Made by a program: the position numbers and the translations under genes | NCBI GenBank assembly: GCA_023252015.1 | Contig: JAHEXS010000056.1 | Span: forward strand, 1-7,155 | DNA from: Candidatus Nitrosotenuis sp. | GTDB lineage: Archaea > Thermoproteota > Nitrososphaeria > Nitrososphaerales > Nitrosopumilaceae | Length of the DNA: 7,155 bases | Direction: 5' to 3' | Notes under the pieces: model-generated | The model's database searches: none | What the model saw: only the letters and a program-made list of their open reading frames with translations | What the model was told of the DNA's origin: nothing | Shown: piece after piece, positions 1 to 5,415 of the stretch | How positions within the stretch are numbered: position 1 is the first letter of the stretch | Layout of the letters: every line of letters starts with the position of its first letter

Positions 1-306
1 CGGGTGAATGTCTTTTTCTAGTTTCAACATGTCCTCGATTAGTAATCTACTCAAATCAAATGTCGGTGCAGTAGCAAACACGTCACATCCGCCGCTGACA
101 TACATCAGTGGAACATATCCTGAATGGTCCAAGTGTGCATGACTGATTATTATCGAGTCAACCTCCTTTGGCATTACATGTAATGGAGCCAAGGGGTTTT
201 TTGACAGCTGTACGCCATAATCCAAAAGATAATTTGCGCCGTCGCAGTTTATCAAAAAGCCAGATCGTCCGACTTCCTGTCCTGCCCCTAATACTTTTAC
301 CTTCAA
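1..306 (-). CDS. Beta-CASP metallo-beta-lactamase RNase (aCPSF2/aRNase J-like), N-terminal part
   Basis: Partial gene running off the left edge; its first 102 residues are present. They begin KVKVLGAGQEVGRSGFLIN, the opening beta hairpin of archaeal beta-CASP nucleases, and contain the metal-binding signature HAHLDHSG at residues 56-63 (pattern HxHxDH). Family members are zinc-dependent RNA endo- or 5'-exonucleases for mRNA 3'-end formation and RNA turnover in the cytoplasm. The metallo-beta-lactamase fold starts directly at residue 1, without the N-terminal KH domains of aCPSF1, so aCPSF2 or aRNase J is more likely. The start is TTG at 304-306: an in-frame TAA (310-312) lies two codons upstream and no ATG lies between. 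The beta-CASP domain falls outside the window, so the subfamily cannot be settled. Confidence 0.85.
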   Translation of the reverse strand, partial: MKVKVLGAGQEVGRSGFLINCDGANYLLDYGVQLSKNPLAPLHVMPKEVDSIIISHAHLDHSGYVPLMYVSGGCDVFATAPTFDLSRLLIEDMLKLEKDIHP

Positions 307-330
307 GAATTAAACTGCCGATCAGTCTAT

Positions 331-340
331 GTTAAAAGGT
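331..340 (-). promoter_or_regulatory. TATA box of the beta-CASP RNase gene
   Basis: Read on the minus strand this is ACCTTTTAAC, centred about 28 bases before the TTG start at 306. That is the spacing at which archaeal TATA boxes sit from the transcription start, so the mRNA is probably leaderless. Assigned from spacing and composition only. Confidence 0.5.
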
Positions 341-386
341 TGTCACCGCAATCCTGATCATTCCGGTTATGATGTAATCTTCAAAA

Positions 387-396
387 GCTTTAATTA
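387..396 (+). promoter_or_regulatory. TATA box of the 72-residue protein gene
   Basis: GCTTTAATTA lies 18-27 bases before the ATG at 414, and 24-33 before the alternative ATG at 420. The spacing fits a leaderless transcript starting at or just before one of these ATGs. No Shine-Dalgarno-like sequence lies between box and start. Confidence 0.5.
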
Positions 397-413
397 GTCA
401 TACCTAAGATCCC

Positions 414-632
414 ATGTTTATGGGTAGAACTTTTGACCAATGGTGGAATACAATTCCCACAGATGTACGAAGTAAAGTTCGTGCAGGCGACGAGGGAAAC
501 AAACCATTACTAAACCAAATTAACTGGGTTTGGGTAAAAAATCTGATGGATAAAAGGGCCGACTTAAATCCAACAGCAGCAGAATTGCTTGATTGGGTAA
601 CGAGTGGTCAAATAGATGCAATGCGTAAATAA
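414..632 (+). CDS. Small tryptophan-rich conserved-type protein of unknown function (72 aa)
   Basis: I do not recognise a characterised family. The 72-residue product has no signal peptide, membrane segment or cysteine. It is unusually rich in tryptophan for its size (W10, W11, W38, W40, W62) and ends in a likely amphipathic helix around NPTAAELLDWVTSGQ. The composition suggests a compact soluble domain with exposed aromatic surfaces, perhaps for protein or nucleic-acid binding; that is speculation. An in-frame TAA at 405-407 limits the start to ATG 414 or ATG 420 (third codon). A TATA-like box at suitable distance and a terminator directly after the stop support a real, separately transcribed gene. 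It diverges from the beta-CASP RNase across 107 bases. Confidence 0.75.
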   Translation: MFMGRTFDQWWNTIPTDVRSKVRAGDEGNKPLLNQINWVWVKNLMDKRADLNPTAAELLDWVTSGQIDAMRK

Positions 633-670
633 CCGCACCATCTGGTTATCTTTTTTATCTTTTGTTTTTC
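629..670 (+). terminator. Hairpin plus T-tract terminator after the 72-aa gene
   Basis: ATAACC (629-634) pairs perfectly with GGTTAT (644-649), a 6-bp stem with a 9-base loop that includes the stop codon. It is followed at once by T-rich runs (T6 at 651-656, then 659-663 and 665-669). Archaeal RNA polymerase terminates on T-tracts, so the T-run is probably the active part. The weak stem may be incidental. Confidence 0.55.
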
Positions 671-678
671 TTGAATTG

Positions 679-700
679 ATTTGATCGTGTCCGATCAAAT
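679..700. promoter_or_regulatory. 9-bp inverted repeat upstream of ferredoxin, candidate operator
   Basis: Perfect dyad with arms ATTTGATCG (679-687) and CGATCAAAT (692-700) and spacer TGTC. It lies about 35 bases before the ferredoxin TATA box. The arm recurs with one mismatch as TGATCAAAT at 752-760, near the predicted transcription start. Dyad plus repeated half-site is typical of a dimeric winged-helix or HTH regulator. The regulator is unknown. Confidence 0.5.
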
Positions 701-713
701 TGTATAACACTGT

Positions 714-743
714 TAACTATTTTGATTATGGTTTAAATAGTTA
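714..743. promoter_or_regulatory. 9-bp inverted repeat overlapping the ferredoxin TATA box
   Basis: TAACTATTT (714-722) and AAATAGTTA (735-743) form a perfect dyad with a 12-base spacer. The right arm includes the last five bases of the TATA box, so a bound protein would compete with TBP. The sequence differs from the GATCAAAT-type dyad nearby and could be a second site. Confidence 0.45.
732..739 (+). promoter_or_regulatory. TATA box of the ferredoxin gene
   Basis: TTTAAATA is close to the ideal archaeal TATA box. Transcription would begin around 758-764, giving a short leader of about 10-15 bases before the ATG at 773. This is the strongest-looking promoter in the window, as expected for an abundant electron carrier. 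Confidence 0.65.
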
Positions 744-772
744 CCACGGAGTGATCAAATTAAGTGAAATAA

Positions 773-1075
773 ATGCCAATAGCAATACTTCCAGACGTTG
801 ATGAACAAAGATGTATAGGCTGCGCACTGTGCGTAGAAATCTGTACTTCTCTTGGCCCAGACGTACTTCGTGTAAAACCTGTAGAAGGTTGGAAGAGAGG
901 TAAAGCATTTGTCTTTTATCCAGAAAGATGCATCTCCGACGGAGCATGCATTGGAGTTTGTCCAACAAAATCCATCTTTTGGATGAGACCAATGAACTAC
1001 ACAGCTGGTCAACCAGTACCTCTTCACAAGAACGGAGTATTCGTAAAAGGCTGGGCAGAAGACGCAGGCCTATAA
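773..1075 (+). CDS. Dicluster ferredoxin with an Asp-substituted second cluster motif
   Basis: A 100-residue soluble ferredoxin, a cytoplasmic one-electron carrier. The first motif is canonical: C14-x2-C17-x2-C20-x3-C24. The second reads C53-x2-D56-x2-C59-x3-C63-P, with Asp in place of the second cysteine. In dicluster ferredoxins the first three ligands of each motif pair with the last cysteine of the other. C14/C17/C20/C63 should therefore hold an ordinary [4Fe-4S], while C53/D56/C59/C24 should hold an Asp-ligated [4Fe-4S] or a [3Fe-4S]. About 28 residues separate the two motifs, and a 37-residue tail follows that lacks cysteine (last Cys is C63). An in-frame TAA abuts the ATG (770-772), so the start is certain. 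The gene is monocistronic, with its own promoter and a T-rich 3' end. The electron-transfer partner cannot be read from context. Confidence 0.9.
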   Translation: MPIAILPDVDEQRCIGCALCVEICTSLGPDVLRVKPVEGWKRGKAFVFYPERCISDGACIGVCPTKSIFWMRPMNYTAGQPVPLHKNGVFVKGWAEDAGL

Positions 1076-1090
1076 ACCTGTAGCTCTTTA

Positions 1091-1113
1091 GTCTTTTTTT
1101 CTTTTTATTTTTT
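1091..1113 (+). terminator. T-tract terminator of the ferredoxin gene
   Basis: Three T runs (T7 at 1094-1100, T5 at 1102-1106, T6 at 1108-1113) begin 18 bases after the ferredoxin stop, with no clear stem. This is the usual archaeal oligo-T terminator. It overlaps the 3' end of tgtA, which arrives from the other side. Confidence 0.6.
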
Positions 1114-2613
1114 CAGAAACTTTGTTTTGCACTTTTTTGGTATTATTTTGGAATAGTGTTTCAGGAACTCGTCATTTTCCAAGTATGCTGTTTTGAATTT
1201 GTTTTTTGCAAAAAATATTTTCCACGTCTTTTCAAATTCTGTATAGTCTGTTGGTGTGAATTTCTGTCTTGACATCACATACTGGGCTGCTGGATACAGA
1301 TCGGAAATCTCTAGCGGAATTAATCCCAAAAATGGATTGTACTGGCAGTACTGGATATCATCATTTTTTAATTTTCTTTTGATTTTGGTGTAATCTTTTG
1401 ACAGATAGAACGGCCTTGTCTGCGAATCCCTGATTATGACAATCTTGTCCTTTTTTGTTCTGAAATTTCTAACAGTGTTGTGGTATGATACTATTTCTGG
1501 TCTGAATTGGTCTTCCCGCGAATACAAAAAGACTGCCTTTTCCTTGAACTTTGGAGTGCCCCGCATTAGAAAGTCAGTGTTATCTGTGAATACTTCGAGT
1601 GTCTCAAATAATTTCGGATGGGCCCTGATTTTCTTTACAATGTACTCCCATAGCCTGCCTTCGTGAATTGCCTCCTTTGACCTGTCCACCTCGGCTTTTA
1701 TGGAATACAGATTGTGCAGTGCTATCTGTATGGTCCGCTCTTCGTAGGGGAGTGTTAGCATTTCCTTTGGGGTGTATTTTGTGCAGACCTCGCAGTTGCA
1801 CGAAAAGTACTGGATTTCGGATAAATGGCCTGTCCTGTCTTCAGAAATGTACCTGTCATGTTTTGCGTACAGCATGTATGATGCAGAATCAAACGTATCG
1901 CATCCAAGCGCTATTGCGATTGGTATGGTCAGCGGGTGGCCTGCGCCAAAAAGATGCAACGGAATTGAATCTGGGACTAGTTTTTTTGCAGATACAATCA
2001 TTTTTGCAAGTATCTTGTATTCATATGACTCCATGACCTCGACTGGACTACCAAGTGCAAGCATAGTGTATCCGTAATCCACCAGTGCCTTGGTTGATTT
2101 TTTTACCAAGTCATAGTGCTCTGCTCCCTGGATTGGCCCAACCCAGATCTGCCCATTGTCAGCTTTGCTGTCTATGGTTTCTTTAGAAATTTTCAAAGTA
2201 TAGTCGACATACTCTTTTGCCTTTTTCTTTGGAAGGCCGTACCCAGTTGGCTTGTCAAGGGGGATGGCAATGTCTGTCATTATCTTTTGCTCAAATGCTG
2301 CCATGTTTGCTGATGAGACATTTACCTCGCCATACTCCAAAACCTGGTAGCCGCCTGAATCAGTCATTACTACGCCGTCATAGTTTATGATGTCGTGGAT
2401 TCCACGCCTTACGGCTTCCTCTCCGTATCTATTCATTGTGATGTATGCGTTTGTTATGACCAAGCCAAAGCCCATCTGTTTTAGTTTTTGAGCAGGAATT
2501 TTCTGTGTAACTGGGTGAATCACTGGAACAAACGCAGGAGTTTCTACTTTGCCGTGATTTGTATGCAAAATTCCAATTCTTGCGGCAAGGTCAGTCTTTA
2601 GTATTTCAAACAT
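1105..2613 (-). CDS. tgtA: Archaeosine tRNA-guanine transglycosylase TgtA, apparently lacking PUA
   Basis: Exchanges guanine-15 in the D-loop of tRNA for preQ0, the first tRNA-bound step to archaeosine. The 502-residue product has the TIM-barrel catalytic domain at about 1-350: TDSGGYQ at 84-90 with catalytic D85, GPIQGA around 159-164, GAGHP at 223-227, FDSASY with catalytic D242, and the zinc site C272-x-C274-x2-C277 plus H300. The archaeal C1/C2-type region follows, including IPLEISDLYPAAQY near 432-445. Well-studied euryarchaeal enzymes are about 580 residues and end in a PUA domain; this one stops before it. The start at 2613 is preferred over an in-frame codon at 2688. The extra 25 residues would come from reading the preceding kinase gene in another frame, and GGTGATTCC precedes the 2613 ATG. 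It is the second gene of a two-gene unit, four bases after the AK6-like kinase. Confidence 0.93.
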   Translation of the reverse strand: MFEILKTDLAARIGILHTNHGKVETPAFVPVIHPVTQKIPAQKLKQMGFGLVITNAYITMNRYGEEAVRRGIHDIINYDGVVMTDSGGYQVLEYGEVNVSSANMAAFEQKIMTDIAIPLDKPTGYGLPKKKAKEYVDYTLKISKETIDSKADNGQIWVGPIQGAEHYDLVKKSTKALVDYGYTMLALGSPVEVMESYEYKILAKMIVSAKKLVPDSIPLHLFGAGHPLTIPIAIALGCDTFDSASYMLYAKHDRYISEDRTGHLSEIQYFSCNCEVCTKYTPKEMLTLPYEERTIQIALHNLYSIKAEVDRSKEAIHEGRLWEYIVKKIRAHPKLFETLEVFTDNTDFLMRGTPKFKEKAVFLYSREDQFRPEIVSYHNTVRNFRTKKDKIVIIRDSQTRPFYLSKDYTKIKRKLKNDDIQYCQYNPFLGLIPLEISDLYPAAQYVMSRQKFTPTDYTEFEKTWKIFFAKNKFKTAYLENDEFLKHYSKIIPKKCKTKFLKK

Positions 2614-2623
2614 GGAATCACCG
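2614..2623 (-). promoter_or_regulatory. Shine-Dalgarno site that fixes the tgtA start
   Basis: On the minus strand the sequence before the ATG is CGGTGATTCC. GGTGAT matches the complement of the archaeal 16S rRNA 3' end (AGGAGGTGATCC). It sits four bases before the ATG and its TGA is the stop codon of the upstream kinase, which suggests translational coupling. It is the clearest ribosome-binding site in the window. Confidence 0.6.
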
Positions 2624-3172
2624 ATTTGGGAAAAACTTTGCGAAGTCGTTTTTCTTTGCAACCATTCCAAGCCAGTCCATGTCATCACTTTTGAATTTCT
2701 TTTTTAGAATTAATTTTACCTTGTTTACCGTTTGCTTTATGGTGATATCACTGGTGTCAATTTGGTGTGATTTGCGTAATCCGAATTTTTTGATGGAATC
2801 GTACGCTATTACTCCTAGTATCTCACTTGCAGCATTCTCCGTCTGCTTTAATTTGGAATAATTTCGCCTTTTGTATATTGAAATCAATTTGTAGGGATTT
2901 TTCCGTAGAATTACTGCCAATTTAATTTGTGACCTTTCAACTACATACGGTGCCAAGTGACCAACTATGATGGTGTCTTTTGCGATGATTTTTTTGATTA
3001 TCTTTGCAAGCTTTTTTGTATCAACGTCTCTGGTGGAATCTTTTTTTTCAAATATGCCGTGTTTTATCGCTATTTGATTCAAATCCAGAACAGTGTATCC
3101 TAGCTCCTTTGCTAGTCTTGATGATATGGTGTGTTTTCCCGTTCCCGGATTCCCAGTAATTACTATTGACAT
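2618..3172 (-). CDS. Adenylate kinase 6/Fap7-like NMP kinase
   Basis: A 184-residue P-loop protein of the AK6/hCINAP/Fap7 family. Members are ATPases with weak adenylate kinase activity that act in cleaving and maturing small-subunit rRNA with uS11. The Walker A loop is GNPGTGK at 7-13, but the next residue, normally Ser/Thr, is H14, followed by T15. VGHLAPYVV at 70-78 matches the family 'GHLA' segment. VILRKNPYKL (87-96) and KRRNYSKLKQTENAASEILG (101-120) match the archaeal LRxxP...RxYSxxKxxEN pattern. The basic C-terminus ends FAKFFPNR. ATG 3172 is preferred to the adjacent TTG 3175: a TATA-like box lies about 26 bases upstream, suggesting a leaderless mRNA. It heads a unit with tgtA and diverges from the YchF-like gene. 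Confidence 0.85.
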   Translation of the reverse strand: MSIVITGNPGTGKHTISSRLAKELGYTVLDLNQIAIKHGIFEKKDSTRDVDTKKLAKIIKKIIAKDTIIVGHLAPYVVERSQIKLAVILRKNPYKLISIYKRRNYSKLKQTENAASEILGVIAYDSIKKFGLRKSHQIDTSDITIKQTVNKVKLILKKKFKSDDMDWLGMVAKKNDFAKFFPNR

Positions 3173-3194
3173 CAAGTTCTGCTTAATTCATGCC

Positions 3195-3202
3195 TTATTT
3201 TT
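3195..3202 (-). promoter_or_regulatory. TATA box of the kinase-tgtA unit
   Basis: Minus-strand AAAAATAA lies 23-30 bases before ATG 3172, the spacing for a leaderless transcript. It is the only A/T-rich block at the right distance and probably drives both genes. Confidence 0.45.
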
Positions 3203-3206
3203 GTCA

Positions 3207-3217
3207 ATACTAATATG
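3207..3217 (+). promoter_or_regulatory. Possible TATA box of the YchF-kae1 unit
   Basis: The sequence ATACTAATATG is centred about 31 bases before the ATG at 3243, a plausible though slightly long spacing. No Shine-Dalgarno motif precedes the ATG, so a leaderless or very short-leader mRNA is likely. It is weaker than the other boxes; the A/T-rich block at 3220-3229 is too close to the start. Confidence 0.35.
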
Positions 3218-3242
3218 AAGTAAAAATTTCCTAAACCGTATA

Positions 3243-4433
3243 ATGCTAATTGGGCTTTTAGGAAAGGCAAACGTTGGAAAATCAACCTTCTTTTCTGCGG
3301 CAACCGAAACGGCAGTCCCGATTGGCAATTACCCGTTTACTACAATTGAGCCAAATGTGGGAGTGACCTATGTCAGAACAAAATGCGCATGCAAGCACTT
3401 TTCCATTACACACCAAAACGAATTATGCATTGATGGAATCAGACTAGTTCCAGTTAAGCTAATTGATGTTGCAGGATTGGTCCCAGGAGCACACGAAGGA
3501 AAGGGCCTTGGCAACAAGTTTCTGGATGATGCAAGGCAGGCCGAAGTTCTAATTCATGTTGTGGATGTTGCAGGAACAACTGATATCCAAGGCCAGCCAG
3601 TTCCTGTTGGAACACACAACCCCCTAGAGGATATCACGTTTGTTGAAAACGAGTTTGACCAGTGGTTCAAGCAAATTTTGGACAGGGAATGGCAAAAGCT
3701 ACTCAGAGAAATTACACAAAAGACCACGAATCTGGTTGACGGAATAACAAAGAGATTCAGCGGCCTTGGAGTGAAAGAATTTCAGGTCTCAGACATCTTG
3801 AAAGAATTAAACCTGCAGACAAAAAAGCCAGCAGAATGGACTGACTCTGATATCTTTGATTTTGTAAAAAAGCTAAGAAAGAAAACAAAGCCGGTGCTGG
3901 TTGCAGCAAACAAGGCAGACCTGTGCAAGGATCTGTCCATAGTTGATAAAATAAAACAAAACAACCACGTTGTCATATGCAGTGCAGAATCCGAATTATT
4001 ATTGCGAAAGGCATCAAAGGCAGGGCTCATCAAGTATGTTCCAGGTGATCCCACATTTGAAATACAAAGCCAGTCGCTAAATCCGCAACAAAAGCAGGCA
4101 CTAGACCTGGTAAAAACAGTGCTTGCAAAAACCCACACCACCGGAATCCAGGAGACAATTAATCATGCAGTATTTGATTTACTAAAATTCATCACAGTGT
4201 ACCCAGTAGAAGATGAGGCCAAGCTTTCAAACAAGGATGGTGTGATCCTGCCTGATGCACGCCTTTTACTGGCTGGTTCCACTGCAAAGGACCTGGCTGG
4301 AACGATTCACGCTGATCTTGCAAAAGGGTTCCTCTTTGCAGTAGATGTCAAGAAAAAGCTTCGAATAAGCGCAGATCACATACTAAATGACGGCGACGTG
4401 GTAAAAATTGTCTCAAGCATGAGTCGTGGGTAA
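3243..4433 (+). CDS. YchF/OBG-family GTPase with C-terminal TGS domain
   Basis: A 396-residue translation-factor-related GTPase, the usual length for archaeal YchF. G1 is GKANVGKS (7-14), the switch region holds YPFTTIEPNVG (30-40), and G3 is DVAGLVPGAHEGKGLG (75-90). G4 is NKAD (223-226). A TGS domain occupies about 317-394 (from TVYPVEDEAK to DGDVVKIVSS). Bacterial YchF and human OLA1 have a degenerate G4 (NxxE) and prefer ATP; canonical NKAD here predicts GTP. C48, C50 and C62 lie where archaeal homologues carry a cysteine cluster, so a small metal site is possible. The family binds ribosomes, but its exact role is unsettled. The ATG follows a divergent promoter region shared with the AK6-like kinase. 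The stop is one base before kae1, so the two are probably co-transcribed. Confidence 0.92.
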   Translation: MLIGLLGKANVGKSTFFSAATETAVPIGNYPFTTIEPNVGVTYVRTKCACKHFSITHQNELCIDGIRLVPVKLIDVAGLVPGAHEGKGLGNKFLDDARQAEVLIHVVDVAGTTDIQGQPVPVGTHNPLEDITFVENEFDQWFKQILDREWQKLLREITQKTTNLVDGITKRFSGLGVKEFQVSDILKELNLQTKKPAEWTDSDIFDFVKKLRKKTKPVLVAANKADLCKDLSIVDKIKQNNHVVICSAESELLLRKASKAGLIKYVPGDPTFEIQSQSLNPQQKQALDLVKTVLAKTHTTGIQETINHAVFDLLKFITVYPVEDEAKLSNKDGVILPDARLLLAGSTAKDLAGTIHADLAKGFLFAVDVKKKLRISADHILNDGDVVKIVSSMSRG

Positions 4434-4434
4434 A

Positions 4435-5415
4435 ATGATCTGTCTTGGAATTGAAAGCACCGCTCATACATTTTCCTGCGCTATAGTGCAGAAAAACAAA
4501 AAGAGCGGAAAAATTTTATCCGATGTTAGAAAAATATACCGACCGCCAGAAGGCCAAGGGATTCACCCAAGGGAGGCATCGCGTCACCACATAGAGAACA
4601 GCCCTGAAGTTCTTCTGGAGTGCCTAAAAAAAGCCAATCTGAAAATTAGCGACATTGATATCATATCGTATGCGGCAGGACCTGGACTTGGGCCATGTCT
4701 TAGAGTGGCAGGGGTAATAGCTAGGACCGTCTCATCGTACTACAAAATTCCAATCTATCCTGTGAATCACGCAATTGGGCACATTGAGCTTGGGAAATTA
4801 CTGACTGGCGCAAAGGACCCGCTAGTATTGCTAGTATCTGGCGGACACACGGTGCTTGCTGCGCTAAAGCAAAAAAAATGGCGAATATTTGGAGAAACAC
4901 TGGACACCACTTTAGGCCAGCTTCTTGACCAGTTTGGCCGCTCCTTGGGATTTGCATCCCCATGTGGGAAAAAAATTGAAGAGCTTGCCTTACAATCACA
5001 AAATTACATTTCTCTGCCATATGTAGTAAAGGGAAACGACGTGTCATTTTCAGGACTGCTTTCTGCTGCAAAAAAAATCTCCCAGAACCAAAAGGACGCA
5101 TGCTATTCCCTGCAGGAAACAGCATTTGCGATGATTGGCGAGGCAACAGAGAGGGCACTGTCGTTTACCGAAAAAAAGGAACTGCTAATTGTTGGAGGTG
5201 TATCTGCAAACAAAAGACTGTCGGAAATTCTGAAAAAAATATGCCAGAGACAAAAATGCAAGTTCTTTGTATCCCCAATAGAATATGCGGGTGACTGCGG
5301 CTCGCAAATTGCCTGGACTGGATTGCTCGAGGCTACTGCAAAAAAGAGTGCGGACATCAAGGACACATTTGTGCGACAGTCCTGGAGATTGGATACTGTA
5401 GAAATTGATTATTGA
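4435..5415 (+). CDS. kae1: tRNA N6-threonylcarbamoyladenosine transferase Kae1 (KEOPS catalytic subunit)
   Basis: Transfers the threonylcarbamoyl group from threonylcarbamoyl-AMP to A37 of ANN-decoding tRNAs within KEOPS. The 326-residue ASKHA-fold protein starts MICLGIESTAHTFS. It carries the metal-binding NHAIGH (111-116; H112, H116), nucleotide-binding SGGHT (135-139), GETLDTTLGQLLDQ (153-166), FSGLLSAAK (205-213), GGVSANK (254-260) and the metal-ligand segment around D287 (GDCGSQIAWTG). ATG 4435 is chosen because family members begin at this MICLGIE; an in-frame GTG at 4426 would add three residues overlapping the YchF gene. It is not fused to Bud32, unlike in Methanocaldococcus, but bud32 lies close downstream on the same strand. 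Its 3' end overlaps the oppositely oriented PH-like gene by 7 bases. Probably co-transcribed with the GTPase. Confidence 0.95.
   Translation: MICLGIESTAHTFSCAIVQKNKKSGKILSDVRKIYRPPEGQGIHPREASRHHIENSPEVLLECLKKANLKISDIDIISYAAGPGLGPCLRVAGVIARTVSSYYKIPIYPVNHAIGHIELGKLLTGAKDPLVLLVSGGHTVLAALKQKKWRIFGETLDTTLGQLLDQFGRSLGFASPCGKKIEELALQSQNYISLPYVVKGNDVSFSGLLSAAKKISQNQKDACYSLQETAFAMIGEATERALSFTEKKELLIVGGVSANKRLSEILKKICQRQKCKFFVSPIEYAGDCGSQIAWTGLLEATAKKSADIKDTFVRQSWRLDTVEIDY

Noticed and set aside
748..756. GGAGTGATC as a Shine-Dalgarno site for the ferredoxin
   Set aside because: It resembles GGAGGTGATC with one base missing, but ends 16 bases before the ATG and lies upstream of the transcription start expected from the TATA box.
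633..772. Small RNA gene in the gap before the ferredoxin
   Set aside because: The gap is explained by a terminator and promoter dyads; no tRNA-like or box C/D-like fold was seen, and the arms are better read as DNA-level operators.
741..1027. Two minus-strand frames opposite the ferredoxin
   Set aside because: They mirror the Cys-rich ferredoxin coding strand and would cover its promoter; no independent support.
1436..2313. Several plus-strand open frames opposite tgtA
   Set aside because: They are antisense to the conserved TgtA motifs, show no recognisable domain and have no promoter signals.
2614..2688. 25-residue N-terminal extension of TgtA
   Set aside because: It is an out-of-frame reading of the end of the kinase gene, lies ahead of the normal family start, and a good ribosome-binding site precedes the ATG at 2613.
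4426..4434. GTG start for kae1 adding three residues
   Set aside because: Archaeal Kae1 proteins begin at MICLGIE, encoded from ATG 4435; the GTG codon lies inside the GTPase gene.
4721..5366. Minus-strand open frames opposite kae1
   Set aside because: Antisense to highly conserved Kae1 motifs; composition and lack of start signals mark them as shadows.
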